A stretch of DNA of 64,000 bases from Arthrobacter sp. zg-Y769 (GCF_020907405.1 NZ_JAJJOE010000004.1:372001-436000), one strand, 5' to 3'; shown: positions 31,789-40,788, counted from the first letter of the stretch. Program-made: numbers and translations. The notes: generated by a model from the letters alone, not told the origin.

Positions 31789-32595
31789 ATGCCCGGTTTC
31801 ATCCCCACCCCGCCGCCGATCCGCGTTCCGGGTCCGATGCCGTTCACCGGTGCGGGCCAGCAGGCAACGACGGCGGCCCTGCCCCTTATCCCGGACATCC
31901 GCGACACACGCCCCACCGTCCGGGGAGGGAAGGCCGGCCCGCCCCTGGAAGCGCACCGGGTAAGCGTCCTCCGTGATGATCCGGGCAAGGCAGACGTCCG
32001 GGCCCTGCTCGCCGAAAACCGCGACCTGCTGTATCCCGCCGGAACAGTGGCTGCGGGCCTGACTCCTCCGTCCCTGCGGGACCCCTCGGTCACCTTTTGG
32101 ACGGTCCGCGAGGACGGCGCCCTGTTGGGCTGCGGTGCATTAAAGGAGCTCGCTGCCGCGCCCGGGGGTGCAGGTGGATACGGGGAAATCACCTCGATGC
32201 GGACGGTCGAAGCAGCCCGCGGACGCGGCGTCGCCCAGTTGCTCCTGCAGCAGATCATCACCAACGCCCGCGCCCGCGGTTATGCCGCCTTGCTGCTGGA
32301 AACCGGCACACAGGAGTTCTTCGCCTCATCCCGGCGGCTGTACCAGCGCCACGGCTTCACCGCCTGCCCGCCGTTTGGCAACTACCGCGCCGACCCCAGC
32401 AGCACCTTTATGCGCCTGAACCTGCAGGCCACCGCCCCGGCGCAGGCAGCGGCCGCAGCCGTTCCCGACGCCGCCGTTCCGGACGCAACCCCCGCGGGCA
32501 AGGTCTATGCCAAGCCCGGAACCCTGACGGAGATCCTGGCCGCGCAACGGGCCCTGGCATCAGCCCCGATACCGAACCCGCGGCGGCGGCGCTAA
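31789..32595 (+). CDS. GNAT family N-acetyltransferase with extended termini
   Basis: 268-aa protein whose middle (about residues 55-205) is a GNAT domain: VTFWTVREDGALLGCGALKEL, acetyl-CoA loop AARGRGVAQLLL, and RLYQRHGFTACPPFGNY. The first 50 residues are Pro-rich and probably disordered, and the last 60 are Ala/Pro-rich, so a later start is possible; none has a better ribosome site. Its GNAT core is strongly similar to the following gene, so the two are a tandem duplication. The acceptor substrate is unknown. Confidence 0.75.
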   Translation: MPGFIPTPPPIRVPGPMPFTGAGQQATTAALPLIPDIRDTRPTVRGGKAGPPLEAHRVSVLRDDPGKADVRALLAENRDLLYPAGTVAAGLTPPSLRDPSVTFWTVREDGALLGCGALKELAAAPGGAGGYGEITSMRTVEAARGRGVAQLLLQQIITNARARGYAALLLETGTQEFFASSRRLYQRHGFTACPPFGNYRADPSSTFMRLNLQATAPAQAAAAAVPDAAVPDATPAGKVYAKPGTLTEILAAQRALASAPIPNPRRRR

Positions 32596-32623
32596 TCTTC
32601 AGCGCATCCGGGAGAGGAACACC

Positions 32624-33112
32624 GTGAAGCTGCAGCTCGACAATCCTGGCCGGGAAGACGTACTCAAGCTGCTGGCCGAGCATCTCGCCGACATGTTCGC
32701 CACCTCCCCGGCCGAAAGCGTACATGCCTTGGACCCCGCCGCCCTGCAGGCCCCGGCCATAACCTTCTGGACCGTGCGTGAGGACGGGCAGCTGCTGGGT
32801 TGCGGCGCGCTTAAGCAGCTCGGCCCGCACCAGGGCGAGATCAAGTCCATGCGCACCGCCGAAGCTGCCCGCGGACGCGGCGTCGGAACACGCATCCTGC
32901 AGATGATCGTCGTCGAGGCACGGTCCCGCGGCTACGCCGCCCTGCTGCTGGAAACCGGCACCCAGGACTTCTTCGCGCCCGCGCGGCGGCTTTACCAGCG
33001 GCACGGCTTTCGGCCCTGCCCGCCGTTCGGCGGCTACACCGCGGATCCCAACAGCATCTTTCTGCGCCTGGATCTGGGCAGCGTCCCGCCGGCCGGCCCG
33101 CACGAAGAATAG
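32624..33112 (+). CDS. GNAT family N-acetyltransferase (tandem paralogue)
   Basis: 162-aa single-domain GNAT: TFWTVREDGQLLGCGALKQL, MRTAEAARGRGVGTRIL, YAALLLETGTQDFFAPARRLYQRHGF, CPPFGGYTADPNSIFLRLDL. GTG start at 32624 with GGAGAGGAAC upstream, 28 nt after the previous stop. The overall form matches small-molecule or amino-acid acetyltransferases such as YjgM/PA4866-type proteins; the target is not known. Confidence 0.85.
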   Translation: MKLQLDNPGREDVLKLLAEHLADMFATSPAESVHALDPAALQAPAITFWTVREDGQLLGCGALKQLGPHQGEIKSMRTAEAARGRGVGTRILQMIVVEARSRGYAALLLETGTQDFFAPARRLYQRHGFRPCPPFGGYTADPNSIFLRLDLGSVPPAGPHEE

Positions 33113-33160
33113 GGAGCACTCCGGCAAGCTGCCGGAACCCCGCCGTCTAAACTGGCAGGC

Positions 33161-34420
33161 ATGGCAATCTCAACGGCGGACCCGGCGCCCCGCACCCGTA
33201 CCCGGATCCTCTGGTTCGCCCTCGGACTTCCGGTTGCGCTGGTTCTGGTGGTCCTCGGCGCGCAGATCCACGGTCTGGATTTCACCGTGTACCGGGAAGG
33301 CGCCCGGGCCTTCCTCGGCCTGGGCGAACACCGGCTGTATGACCCGTCCCTGGTCGAAACGGACACCCGCGGCCTGCCGTTCACGTATCCGCCCTTTGCC
33401 GCCCTGCTGCTGACGCCGTTCGCGGTCCTGCCCGAGGCCGTGGGGCTGGTCCTGCTGACGGCGACGTCGTGCGCCTGCCTGGTGCTGACCGCCGTCCTCG
33501 TTGCGCGCTACCTGCAGGAAAACGAAGTGCTGCCGGAGAAGCTGCACACCGCGCTGGGCGGCAGCGCCGGCGTGGCCGTCCTCGCCACTCTGCTGATCGG
33601 CGTGCTCGGACCGTGGCGCGAAGGCCTGGGCTTCGGCCAGATCAACCCGATGCTGATGCTGCTAATCGTCGCGGACCTGCTCCGGCCGGCGTCGTCAAAG
33701 GTGCCGCGCGGCATCCTCATCGGACTCGCGGCCGGCATCAAGCTCACGCCGCTGGCCTTCGGGCTGATCTTCCTGGTCCGCCGCGACTGGCGGGCCATCC
33801 TGGCCATGGGTGCCGCGTTCGCCGCGACCATTGCCGTCGGTTGGCTCGCGTCACCGGAGCAGTCGCGGGCCTTCTGGTTCGACTCGCTCTTCAATTCCGA
33901 CCGCGTCGGCGACACCACGGACATGTACAACGTGTCGCTGAATTCGTTCCTCACGCATCTGGGCACCCCCGAGGCACTGCAGCGTCCGCTCTGGCTGCTG
34001 GCCTCGGCCGCCGTCGTTGTGCTGGGTTTCCTCGCCATCCGCCGTTCGGACGCGCGCGGCGACACCCTGGCTGCGATCAGCGCGAACGCCGTCGTGATGC
34101 TCGCGATCTCGCCGATTTCCTGGTTCCACCACTGGGTCTGGATCGCGCTGGTGCTGCCGGCGCTGTGGGTGGCGGTACGACGACGGCGGGCCGGGGTCCG
34201 CGCCGCAGGCATCGCCCTGCTGGTGGTGCTGGTGCCGGTGTTTATGCTGTCCTCGATCACCGTCACGATGATGCTGACCGGCGTCGTCAGCGGCCAGGGC
34301 CCGGCAGCGCTGGAGCTGTTCACCGGTCTGGGCGTGGTGCTGCCGGTCGCGGCGCTGGCGTTCTGGGCCACCGCTCCGGTGCCGGCGCGTGACCATTCGT
34401 TGCATGGATACCTGCCATAG
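33161..34420 (+). CDS. GT87-like (DUF2029) polyprenyl-phosphate mannosyltransferase
   Basis: 419-aa membrane protein with about ten to eleven hydrophobic helices and the GT-C fold signature of actinobacterial alpha-mannosyltransferases: the early extracytoplasmic loop GLDFTVYREGARAFL with the catalytic-type Asp, PLTYPPFA-like PFTYPPFAALL, GQINPMLMLLIVADLL, AAGIKLTPLAFGLIFLVRRDW and SPISWFHHWVW. These enzymes take mannose from polyprenyl phosphate to extend lipomannan/lipoarabinomannan-type glycans. A TAAACT box 7 nt before the ATG suggests a leaderless message. The neighbours give no further clue. Confidence 0.82.
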   Translation: MAISTADPAPRTRTRILWFALGLPVALVLVVLGAQIHGLDFTVYREGARAFLGLGEHRLYDPSLVETDTRGLPFTYPPFAALLLTPFAVLPEAVGLVLLTATSCACLVLTAVLVARYLQENEVLPEKLHTALGGSAGVAVLATLLIGVLGPWREGLGFGQINPMLMLLIVADLLRPASSKVPRGILIGLAAGIKLTPLAFGLIFLVRRDWRAILAMGAAFAATIAVGWLASPEQSRAFWFDSLFNSDRVGDTTDMYNVSLNSFLTHLGTPEALQRPLWLLASAAVVVLGFLAIRRSDARGDTLAAISANAVVMLAISPISWFHHWVWIALVLPALWVAVRRRRAGVRAAGIALLVVLVPVFMLSSITVTMMLTGVVSGQGPAALELFTGLGVVLPVAALAFWATAPVPARDHSLHGYLP

Positions 34421-34443
34421 GAAAAGAGTGCTTCCACAACTAC

Positions 34444-34457
34444 GTGATGGCGATCAC
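34444..34457. promoter_or_regulatory. CRP-type site GTGA-TGGCGA-TCAC
   Basis: Perfect GTGA-N6-TCAC dyad (followed by A) about 35 nt upstream of the first start codon of the extradiol operon. It matches the CRP/GlxR consensus TGTGA-N6-TCACA. Confidence 0.55.
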
Positions 34458-34458
34458 A

Positions 34459-34487
34459 GTTAGGTTCTGAAAAGCTCAGCACCTAAC
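34459..34487. promoter_or_regulatory. GTTAGGT-N15-ACCTAAC inverted repeat in the extradiol operon leader
   Basis: Arms GTTAGGT (34459-34465) and ACCTAAC (34481-34487), with inner CTGA/TCAG also pairing, make an 11-of-12 bp dyad immediately before the start codon. It may be a repressor operator or an mRNA hairpin near the ribosome site. Confidence 0.5.
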
Positions 34488-34491
34488 GAAT

Positions 34492-35523
34492 GTGAGAAAG
34501 CCCGTGGAACGACTCCTCGCCCATCTGGCACACCTGGAAATCAGCAGCCCCGATGTCGCGGCCTCCACCCGGTTCTATGTGGAGAACTTCGGCATGCGCC
34601 TGGTTGATTCCCTTGACGGCGTTTCCTATCTGCGCTGCTGGGGTGACCACTACCGGTACAGCCTGGTGGTACGGCCGGGGGAAGAACCGTCCCTGGCAAA
34701 CATGGCCTGGCGCACGGCGTCCGCTGAGGCGCTCGAGGCAGCGGCGGCAAACGTGGAAGCCGCGGGAGTGCAGGGCGAATGGATTCCGGGCGGGCATGCG
34801 CACGGCAAGGCCTATCAATTCACCGGCCCCTACGGGCACCCGATGAAACTGTTCTACGAGGTGGAGCCGTACGTAGCGGAACCCGGTTTGGCATCCATCT
34901 ACCCGGACCGGCCGGAACGCCGGAGCAGCCACGCCGCGGCGCCGCGCTTCCTGGATCACGTGACCGTGGCCAGCAGCGATGTCACCGGGTTCGCCGACTG
35001 GTACAGCGCCGTCCTGGGCTTCCGGATCATGGCCTTCACTACCTTGGACGAGGCGCCGATCACCGTCTTCTCCGTGCTTACCACCAATGAAAAATCGCAC
35101 GATTTGGGGGTGGTCATGGATACCTCGGGCCGGGCCGGACGCGTCAACCACATTGCGTTCTGGGTGGATACCCATGAGGACCTGCTCCGCGCTGCAGATG
35201 TGCTGATGGAAAACGGCACGCCGATGGAATATGGCCCCTCCATCCACGGCATCGGCGAGCAGAACTTCCTGTACTTCCGGGAGCCGAGTGCGCTGCGGGT
35301 GGAACTGAACTCGGGCGGCTACCGCAACTACGTGCCGGACTGGGAGCCGCGCACCTGGACGCCTTCCCAGGGCTCAAACAACTTCTACCGCAACGGGACC
35401 ATGCCGCATTCGCTGACCGAATCCTTCCCGTTGGCGGACGGGTTCACCGCCACGGAGGAAGGCGCCTCGGAGGAAATGAAACAAGCGCTGCTCAACCCCT
35501 ACGCCAAGCACGGCAGGGGCTGA
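34492..35523 (+). CDS. Extradiol ring-cleavage dioxygenase, catechol 2,3-dioxygenase-like (VOC superfamily)
   Basis: 343-aa type I extradiol dioxygenase with two vicinal-oxygen-chelate domains. The Fe/Mn ligands are intact in the C-terminal domain: His156 (FLDHVTV), His220 (VNHIAFW) and Glu271 (LRVELNS); a conserved active-site Tyr follows in GGYRNYVPDW. It cleaves a catechol next to the hydroxyls to a semialdehyde or ketone. Start codons are GTG at 34492 or 34504 (the latter closer to a GAGAAAG); ligand numbering uses the first. It leads a six-gene operon with FAH-type, cyclase, monooxygenase and decarboxylase genes. Which catechol is used is not decided by sequence. Confidence 0.85.
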   Translation: MRKPVERLLAHLAHLEISSPDVAASTRFYVENFGMRLVDSLDGVSYLRCWGDHYRYSLVVRPGEEPSLANMAWRTASAEALEAAAANVEAAGVQGEWIPGGHAHGKAYQFTGPYGHPMKLFYEVEPYVAEPGLASIYPDRPERRSSHAAAPRFLDHVTVASSDVTGFADWYSAVLGFRIMAFTTLDEAPITVFSVLTTNEKSHDLGVVMDTSGRAGRVNHIAFWVDTHEDLLRAADVLMENGTPMEYGPSIHGIGEQNFLYFREPSALRVELNSGGYRNYVPDWEPRTWTPSQGSNNFYRNGTMPHSLTESFPLADGFTATEEGASEEMKQALLNPYAKHGRG

Positions 35524-35527
35524 GTCG

Positions 35528-36493
35528 ATGACCTACTCGCTGATCACGTTTCGGGACCCGGGCACAGGTGAGACCCGGGCCGGGCTGGAATCCGGCGGCC
35601 GCGTCCTGCCGCTGACTGACGCGAACCTGGACCTCCCCGGAGACAGGCTCACCCTGGAAGCGGTAGTCGAACACTGGGACAAAGCCGAGGGCCAGTTGGA
35701 CCGGCTCGCGGAAGAGCCGAGCGCAGGCTGGCTGGACTACGCGGACCTCACGGTGCTTGTGCCGCTGCGGCCGCAGCAGGTCCTGCAGGCCGGGGCCAAT
35801 TACCGCCAGCACGTCATTGACCTGGCAGTGGCGCACCGCGACGGTGAAGGCACGGAGGAGGAAATCCGGGCACGGACCGCCGCCACGATGGATCGGCGGG
35901 CAGCCGAGGGCACCCCGTACTTTTTCATCGGCCTCCCGACGGCGATGGCCTCCGCCACCGAGGACCTGGTGCTCCCGGGCTACAGCCAGGCCCATGACTG
36001 GGAACTGGAGCTCGCCGCCGTCGTCGGCAAGCGGGCCTTCCGCGTGAGCCCCGAGGAGGCCCTGGAATACGTCTTCGGCTACACGATGGTCAACGACATC
36101 ACTACCCGGGACCTGGTCTTCCGCAAGGACATGCCGGCCATCGGCAGCGACTGGTACCGGTCTAAGAATGCCCCGGGTTTCCTGCCGACCGGACCGCTGG
36201 TGCTGCCCGCAAAGTTCGTGGCCGATCCGCAGGACCTGATGGTAACGCTGCGGCTCAACGGCGAAACCATGCAGGCGGAATCGACCGCGGACATGATCTT
36301 CACCGTGGCCCAGCTGGTTTCACATGCTTCCCAGCAGATGCCGCTGCTGCCCGGGGACCTGGTCCTGACCGGCAGCCCCGCCGGCAACGGGGCCCACTGG
36401 GGGCGGATGCTCCGCGACGGCGACGTTATGGAAGGCACGATTACCGGGTTGGGAACGCAGCTTGTGCGCTGCAGGGATGAGGTGGCACCGTGA
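35528..36493 (+). CDS. Fumarylacetoacetate hydrolase (FAH) family protein
   Basis: 321-aa FAH-fold enzyme. It has an N-terminal cap-like region followed by QAGANYRQHVIDL, the metal site with DWELELAAVVGKRAF (Glu ligands), GYTMVNDITTRDLVFR (Asp ligand) and the C-terminal LLPGDLVLTGSPAGNG. Members hydrolyse C-C bonds of acylpyruvates or isomerise/decarboxylate meta-cleavage products. It follows the dioxygenase by 4 nt, so it probably acts on the ring-cleavage product. It overlaps the cyclase gene as GTGA. Confidence 0.85.
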   Translation: MTYSLITFRDPGTGETRAGLESGGRVLPLTDANLDLPGDRLTLEAVVEHWDKAEGQLDRLAEEPSAGWLDYADLTVLVPLRPQQVLQAGANYRQHVIDLAVAHRDGEGTEEEIRARTAATMDRRAAEGTPYFFIGLPTAMASATEDLVLPGYSQAHDWELELAAVVGKRAFRVSPEEALEYVFGYTMVNDITTRDLVFRKDMPAIGSDWYRSKNAPGFLPTGPLVLPAKFVADPQDLMVTLRLNGETMQAESTADMIFTVAQLVSHASQQMPLLPGDLVLTGSPAGNGAHWGRMLRDGDVMEGTITGLGTQLVRCRDEVAP

Positions 36494-37500
36494 CCGGAAT
36501 CAATGCCGAAGACCAAGAGATCATCCGCCGCAACGACCCGATGGGAAGCATCGAGGCGATGGCCGCCGCGCACAACAACTGGGGCCGCTGGGGGCCGGAC
36601 GATGTCCTGGGCACCCTGAATTTCATCGACGAGGCGAAGCGGGTCGAGGCCGCCGGGCTGGTCCGCACCGGGCAGACGTTCTCCCTCTCCCAGCCGTTCG
36701 ATACCAACGGCCCCCAGAAGGGCTGGCGCCGCCGGACCAACCCGGTGCACACCATGACGGATACCGGCACCGACGCAGAGTTCGGCGACCAGGGATTTCC
36801 GCACGGCATCGGCGGAGCCGACGACTACATCGCCATGCCGCTGCAGTGTTCCACGCAGTGGGACGGACTCGGCCACATTTTCGACCGGGGAAAGGCCTGG
36901 AACGGCCGCCGCGCCGGTTCGGTGGTGACCAGCGAAGGGGACCTGGTCACCGGGATCCAGACCGCGGCGGCGCAGATCGTCACCCGGGGCGTGCTGCTCG
37001 ACGTCGGGCGGGCGCTCGGCCCCGCACTGGGCAGTGACGACGGCGAGCTGCCGGACGGATACGCCATCACTGCCGAGGACATCGAAGCCACCATCGAGAA
37101 GCAGGGGCCCAGCTCGGCGATCCGGCGCGGAGACATCGTGGTGCTGCGCACCGGCCAATACGCCCGAACCCTGCGCCAGGGATGGGGCGAGTACGCAGGA
37201 GGTCCGGCGCCGGGACTGTCCTTCGGCATGGCACCCTGGCTGCATAAAAGCGAGATCGCCGGAATCGCCACCGACACGTGGGGCTTCGAGGTCCGGCCCA
37301 ATGAATTCGACACGGCTTTCCAGCCGCTGCACCAGATCGCCATCCCCAACCTCGGCCTCTTCCTGGGTGAAATGTGGGATCCGGAGCAGCTCGCCGCATC
37401 CTGCGCCGCCGACGGCCGGTACGACTTTCTGCTGACGGCCGCACCCCTGCCCATCACCGGGGCAGTCGGCTCGCCGGTCAATCCCATCGCCGTGAAGTAA
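36490..37500 (+). CDS. Cyclase family protein (kynurenine formamidase-like metal hydrolase)
   Basis: 336-aa member of the cyclase/KynB-like fold. Features are the long N-terminal region, NPVHTM, the metal-loop QCSTQWDGLGHIFDRG (in place of the canonical HxGTHxDxPxH), RRGDIVVLRTG and the C-terminal LPNLGLFLGEMW-like IAIPNLGLFLGEMW. Such proteins hydrolyse amides or lactones. The first metal-ligand motif is modified (ST in place of HxGTH), so the metal set may differ. In the operon it may open a lactone or remove a formyl group from an intermediate. GTG start. Confidence 0.8.
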   Translation: MTGINAEDQEIIRRNDPMGSIEAMAAAHNNWGRWGPDDVLGTLNFIDEAKRVEAAGLVRTGQTFSLSQPFDTNGPQKGWRRRTNPVHTMTDTGTDAEFGDQGFPHGIGGADDYIAMPLQCSTQWDGLGHIFDRGKAWNGRRAGSVVTSEGDLVTGIQTAAAQIVTRGVLLDVGRALGPALGSDDGELPDGYAITAEDIEATIEKQGPSSAIRRGDIVVLRTGQYARTLRQGWGEYAGGPAPGLSFGMAPWLHKSEIAGIATDTWGFEVRPNEFDTAFQPLHQIAIPNLGLFLGEMWDPEQLAASCAADGRYDFLLTAAPLPITGAVGSPVNPIAVK

Positions 37501-37544
37501 CCCGCTACATAATCCGCCGGAATGAAAACAAAGGAGTTTGCATC

Positions 37545-38672
37545 ATGGCAGCTGTGAGCAAGGTAGGCATTGTCGGTTCGGGCGCAGCCGGGTTAACGGC
37601 GGCGATTCTGCTGGCCGACGCCGGCGTGGATGTGGAAGTCCTGGAGAAGGAATCCGGTCCGTCCCCGCTCGGATCCGGGATCACCCTGCAGGGCAACGCC
37701 CTGCGCATCTTCCGCCAGCTCGGCATCTGGGAGGAAATCGCCACCAAGGGCTTCGCCTTCAGCGAGCTCGGCCTCCGCGCCCCGGATCCTGCGGGCACCG
37801 TGCTCTCCGTCGTTGACGACGTCCGGACCGGCGGGGCGGACCTGCCCGCAACGCTGGGGATGTACCGGCCGGACCTCGCCGACGCGCTCCGCCGCCGCGC
37901 CGCCGACGCCGGAGCGCGCATCAGCTACGGCAGGAGGGTCAAGGGCGTGGAACAGGACGGCGGTTCGGTCACGGTCATTACCGACGACGGCGAGCGGCTT
38001 CCCTACGACCTGCTGATCGGCGCGGACGGGCTCCACTCGGCCGTGCGTGCGGCGATCGGCATCACCACCGAACCGGAACCCACCGGGATGGGCATCTGGC
38101 GGGCGTTCGTGGAACGGCCCGCCGACGTGGTCCGCACCGACCTGACCTATGGAGGGCCCTGCTATATCGCCGGGTACTGCCCCACCGGCCAGAACAGCAT
38201 GTACGCCTACCTGGTTGAGGATGCCCAGGACCGCAGGGTCGAGGACGGACCGCAGATCATGGCCGGTCTCGCAGCGGCCTACGGCGGGCCGTGGAAGGAA
38301 ATCCGGACCAGCCTGGACCACAGTGCGAGGATCAACTACACCCGGTTCACCACCCATCTGGTGGACGGACCCTGGAACCGGGGCCGGGCGGTGATCATCG
38401 GGGACGCCGCGCACAGCTGCCCTCCCACCATTGCCCAGGGTGTTGCCCTGGCCGTGGAGGACGCGGCGGTCCTGGCCGATCTGCTGACCAGCCGCGGCGA
38501 ACTGGATGACAGCCTCTGGGCGGCCTTTACGGAGCGGCGGCTGGAACGGGCCAGGATCGTCATCCAGGGATCGGTGCAGCTGGGGCAGTGGATGCTCGAC
38601 GGGCAGATCCGGGACGCCGATGTTCCGGGCGTGATCGCAACGGTGGCGGCAGCAGTAAGCCAGCCCGCATGA
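37545..38672 (+). CDS. FAD-dependent aromatic monooxygenase (PHBH fold)
   Basis: 375-aa group A flavoprotein monooxygenase. The ADP-binding GSGAAGLTAAILLADAG begins at residue 11, the DG motif is LLIGADGLHSAVRAAIG, and the second FAD motif is GDAAHSCPPTIAQGVALAVEDA. Such enzymes hydroxylate phenolic acids with NAD(P)H and O2, which would supply the catechol to the dioxygenase upstream. AAGGAG precedes the ATG at 37545; the longer open frame upstream lies inside the cyclase gene and is rejected. The stop overlaps the amidohydrolase start (ATGA). Confidence 0.88.
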   Translation: MAAVSKVGIVGSGAAGLTAAILLADAGVDVEVLEKESGPSPLGSGITLQGNALRIFRQLGIWEEIATKGFAFSELGLRAPDPAGTVLSVVDDVRTGGADLPATLGMYRPDLADALRRRAADAGARISYGRRVKGVEQDGGSVTVITDDGERLPYDLLIGADGLHSAVRAAIGITTEPEPTGMGIWRAFVERPADVVRTDLTYGGPCYIAGYCPTGQNSMYAYLVEDAQDRRVEDGPQIMAGLAAAYGGPWKEIRTSLDHSARINYTRFTTHLVDGPWNRGRAVIIGDAAHSCPPTIAQGVALAVEDAAVLADLLTSRGELDDSLWAAFTERRLERARIVIQGSVQLGQWMLDGQIRDADVPGVIATVAAAVSQPA

Positions 38673-39787
38673 GCGGACAGCAGCCCGGCGCCCCGGTGGT
38701 GGACGTGCATGCCCACGTCCTGCTGCCGGCACTGCAGGAGTACGTGGCGGCCAGCGCTCCGGCGGAGTTCGCCGCTTCGCAGGAGCTCGATGCCCGGCGG
38801 CAGGGACCTGAATCGCTGACAGTCTCCGGCGCCATGATCCGGGACCGCTGGCCGCGGCTGGTGGACCTGTCCCGTCGGCTCGCGGACATGGATGCCGCGG
38901 GAGTCGACGTGCAGCTGGTGTCCCCCTCGCCGTCGCACTATTACTACTTCGCCGGTGCCGGGCTCGGGGCGGAAATTGCCCGCCGGGCCAATACCGCGGT
39001 CATGGAGCTGGTGGCGTCCGCCCCCGGCCGGCTGGCGGGACTGGGGCTCGTTCCCCTGCAGCACCCGGAAGCCATGGTGGCGGCACTGGACCACGCGGTG
39101 CTGGACTGCGGCCTGCTGGGGGTGGAGATCGGGTCCTACGCACCCGCCATTGACCGTCTCCCGGGGCAGGAACCGAACGCCGGGACCGTGGAACTGTCCG
39201 ACCCCCGGCTGGAACCTTTCTGGGCCCGCGCCGAAGAACTCGGCGCACTGGTTTTCCTGCATCCGTTCGGCTGCTCGCTGGATGAGCGGCTGGACCGGTT
39301 CTACCTGGCCAATACCGTCTCGCAGCCGGCGGAGAACGCCGTCGCCCTCTCGCACCTGATCTTCGCCGGGGTGCTGGACCGCTACCCGGAGCTGCGGCTC
39401 ATCGCGGCACACGGCGGCGGATACCTGCCCACCACGCTCGGCCGGTCGGACCATGCCTGGCGGGTCCGGCCGGACGCACGCGGCTGCGCTGCCCCGCCGT
39501 CGTCGTACATCAGCCGCCTGTGGTTCGACTCGCTCACCCACAGTCCCGTCGAACTGCGCGCGCTGGCCGGGGCCGCCGGGCCGGACCGGATCCTGCTGGG
39601 CTCGGATTATCCGTTCGACATGGGCTCGGAAGACCCGGTAGGGGACGTCCGCACCGCCGGTCTTTCCGTCCGGGAGGAGCAGGGAATCCTCGGCGGCAAT
39701 GCCGCAGCCCTCGGGATCCGTGCCGGCCGTGCAGAGACCGGAGCCAACGGTGCCGCACCCAGGGAAGGAATTGAAATCGATGGTTAA
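38669..39787 (+). CDS. Amidohydrolase family protein, ACMSD-like decarboxylase
   Basis: 372-aa TIM-barrel metal enzyme of amidohydrolase family 2. Metal ligands are HxH at His14/His16 (VDVHAHVLLP), a His in VFLHPFGCS, the AAHGGGYLP His, and the final Asp in LLGSDYPFDMG. This group contains ACMS decarboxylase, gamma-resorcylate and 6-methylsalicylate decarboxylases. In this operon it probably decarboxylates an aromatic acid or ring-cleavage product. The start is at 38669 (ATGA overlap). Confidence 0.85.
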   Translation: MSGQQPGAPVVDVHAHVLLPALQEYVAASAPAEFAASQELDARRQGPESLTVSGAMIRDRWPRLVDLSRRLADMDAAGVDVQLVSPSPSHYYYFAGAGLGAEIARRANTAVMELVASAPGRLAGLGLVPLQHPEAMVAALDHAVLDCGLLGVEIGSYAPAIDRLPGQEPNAGTVELSDPRLEPFWARAEELGALVFLHPFGCSLDERLDRFYLANTVSQPAENAVALSHLIFAGVLDRYPELRLIAAHGGGYLPTTLGRSDHAWRVRPDARGCAAPPSSYISRLWFDSLTHSPVELRALAGAAGPDRILLGSDYPFDMGSEDPVGDVRTAGLSVREEQGILGGNAAALGIRAGRAETGANGAAPREGIEIDG

Positions 39788-40784
39788 GCTCGCACGCTGG
39801 AACGACGGCGGCGAGGTCCGCTCCGGCTTCATCCATGAGGACCGCGCCTACGGGCTTCCCGCAGGACAGACCGCCAATGACCTGCTCGAGGCCGGGTTGG
39901 ACGAAACCCTGGCAACTGCGGAACGGGTCATCGGAGGCCCCTCATCCGCGCCGCTGTCCTCAGTGGTGCTGCTGGCCCCGCTGGTGCCGGCCACCCTGCG
40001 TGACTTTGTTGCCTTCGAGGAACACGTCGAGGGGATGCGGATCAGCATCGACGGCGCACCCGGCGTGATGGAGGAGTGGTACCAGGCCCCCACCTTCTAT
40101 TTCAGCAATCCGCACACCATCCGGGCCACGGATGAAGAGATTGCTATTCCGGCCGGCTGCAGCCAGCTGGATTTCGAAACGGAGGTCGCCGCCGTCATCG
40201 GCCGGGTTCCCGGCAGCAGCGGCACCAACCTCAGCGCAGCGCAGGCGCAGCAGCACATCTTCGGTTACACGGTCTTCAACGACTGGTCCGCCCGGGACCT
40301 GCAGCGCCGGGAGATGAAGGTCAGCCTGGGCCCGTGCAAGGGAAAGGACTTCGCCGGCACCCTGGGTCCCTGGATCGTCACTGCCGACGAGTTCGAGGAC
40401 CGGCACGACTCCGACGGCTTCCTGGCCCTGCGGATGAGCGTGGACGTCAACGGGTCCAGGGTCGGCGAGGATCTGCTGTCCAACATGGGCTGGCCGTTTG
40501 CCGAGCTGGTGGCCTACGCCTCGCAGGATTCACGGGTGCTCCCGGGCGATGTGCTGGGGTCCGGCACCTGCGGCAGCGGCTGCCTCGCCGAGCTGTGGGG
40601 ACGTCTCGGTGATCAGGCTCCGCCGCCCCTGCAGACAGGGGACAGCGTCAGCATGACGGTGGAGGGCATCGGCACCATCACGAACACTGTGGGACCCCGT
40701 CGTGAAGCATCCACCCTGGTGCGTGCCCGGCCCCGGCAGCGCCTGCCGCGCAGTTACGACGGCGCCGCGGCGGCGCGGGGCTGA
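39780..40784 (+). CDS. Fumarylacetoacetate hydrolase (FAH) family protein, second copy in the operon
   Basis: 334-aa FAH-family enzyme distinct from the 35528 copy. The N-terminal domain includes the EEHVEGM region. FAH metal/active-site blocks are LDFETEVAAVIGR, GYTVFNDWSARDLQRREMKVSLGPCKGKDF and VLGSGTCGSGCLAE, which is closer to true fumarylacetoacetase/acylpyruvase than to isomerases. The start at 39780 overlaps the amidohydrolase end by 8 nt, with GGAAGGAA upstream. It ends 4 nt from the convergent LysR gene. Likely the final C-C hydrolysis giving central metabolites. Confidence 0.85.
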   Translation: MVKLARWNDGGEVRSGFIHEDRAYGLPAGQTANDLLEAGLDETLATAERVIGGPSSAPLSSVVLLAPLVPATLRDFVAFEEHVEGMRISIDGAPGVMEEWYQAPTFYFSNPHTIRATDEEIAIPAGCSQLDFETEVAAVIGRVPGSSGTNLSAAQAQQHIFGYTVFNDWSARDLQRREMKVSLGPCKGKDFAGTLGPWIVTADEFEDRHDSDGFLALRMSVDVNGSRVGEDLLSNMGWPFAELVAYASQDSRVLPGDVLGSGTCGSGCLAELWGRLGDQAPPPLQTGDSVSMTVEGIGTITNTVGPRREASTLVRARPRQRLPRSYDGAAAARG

Positions 40785-40788
40785 ACCG

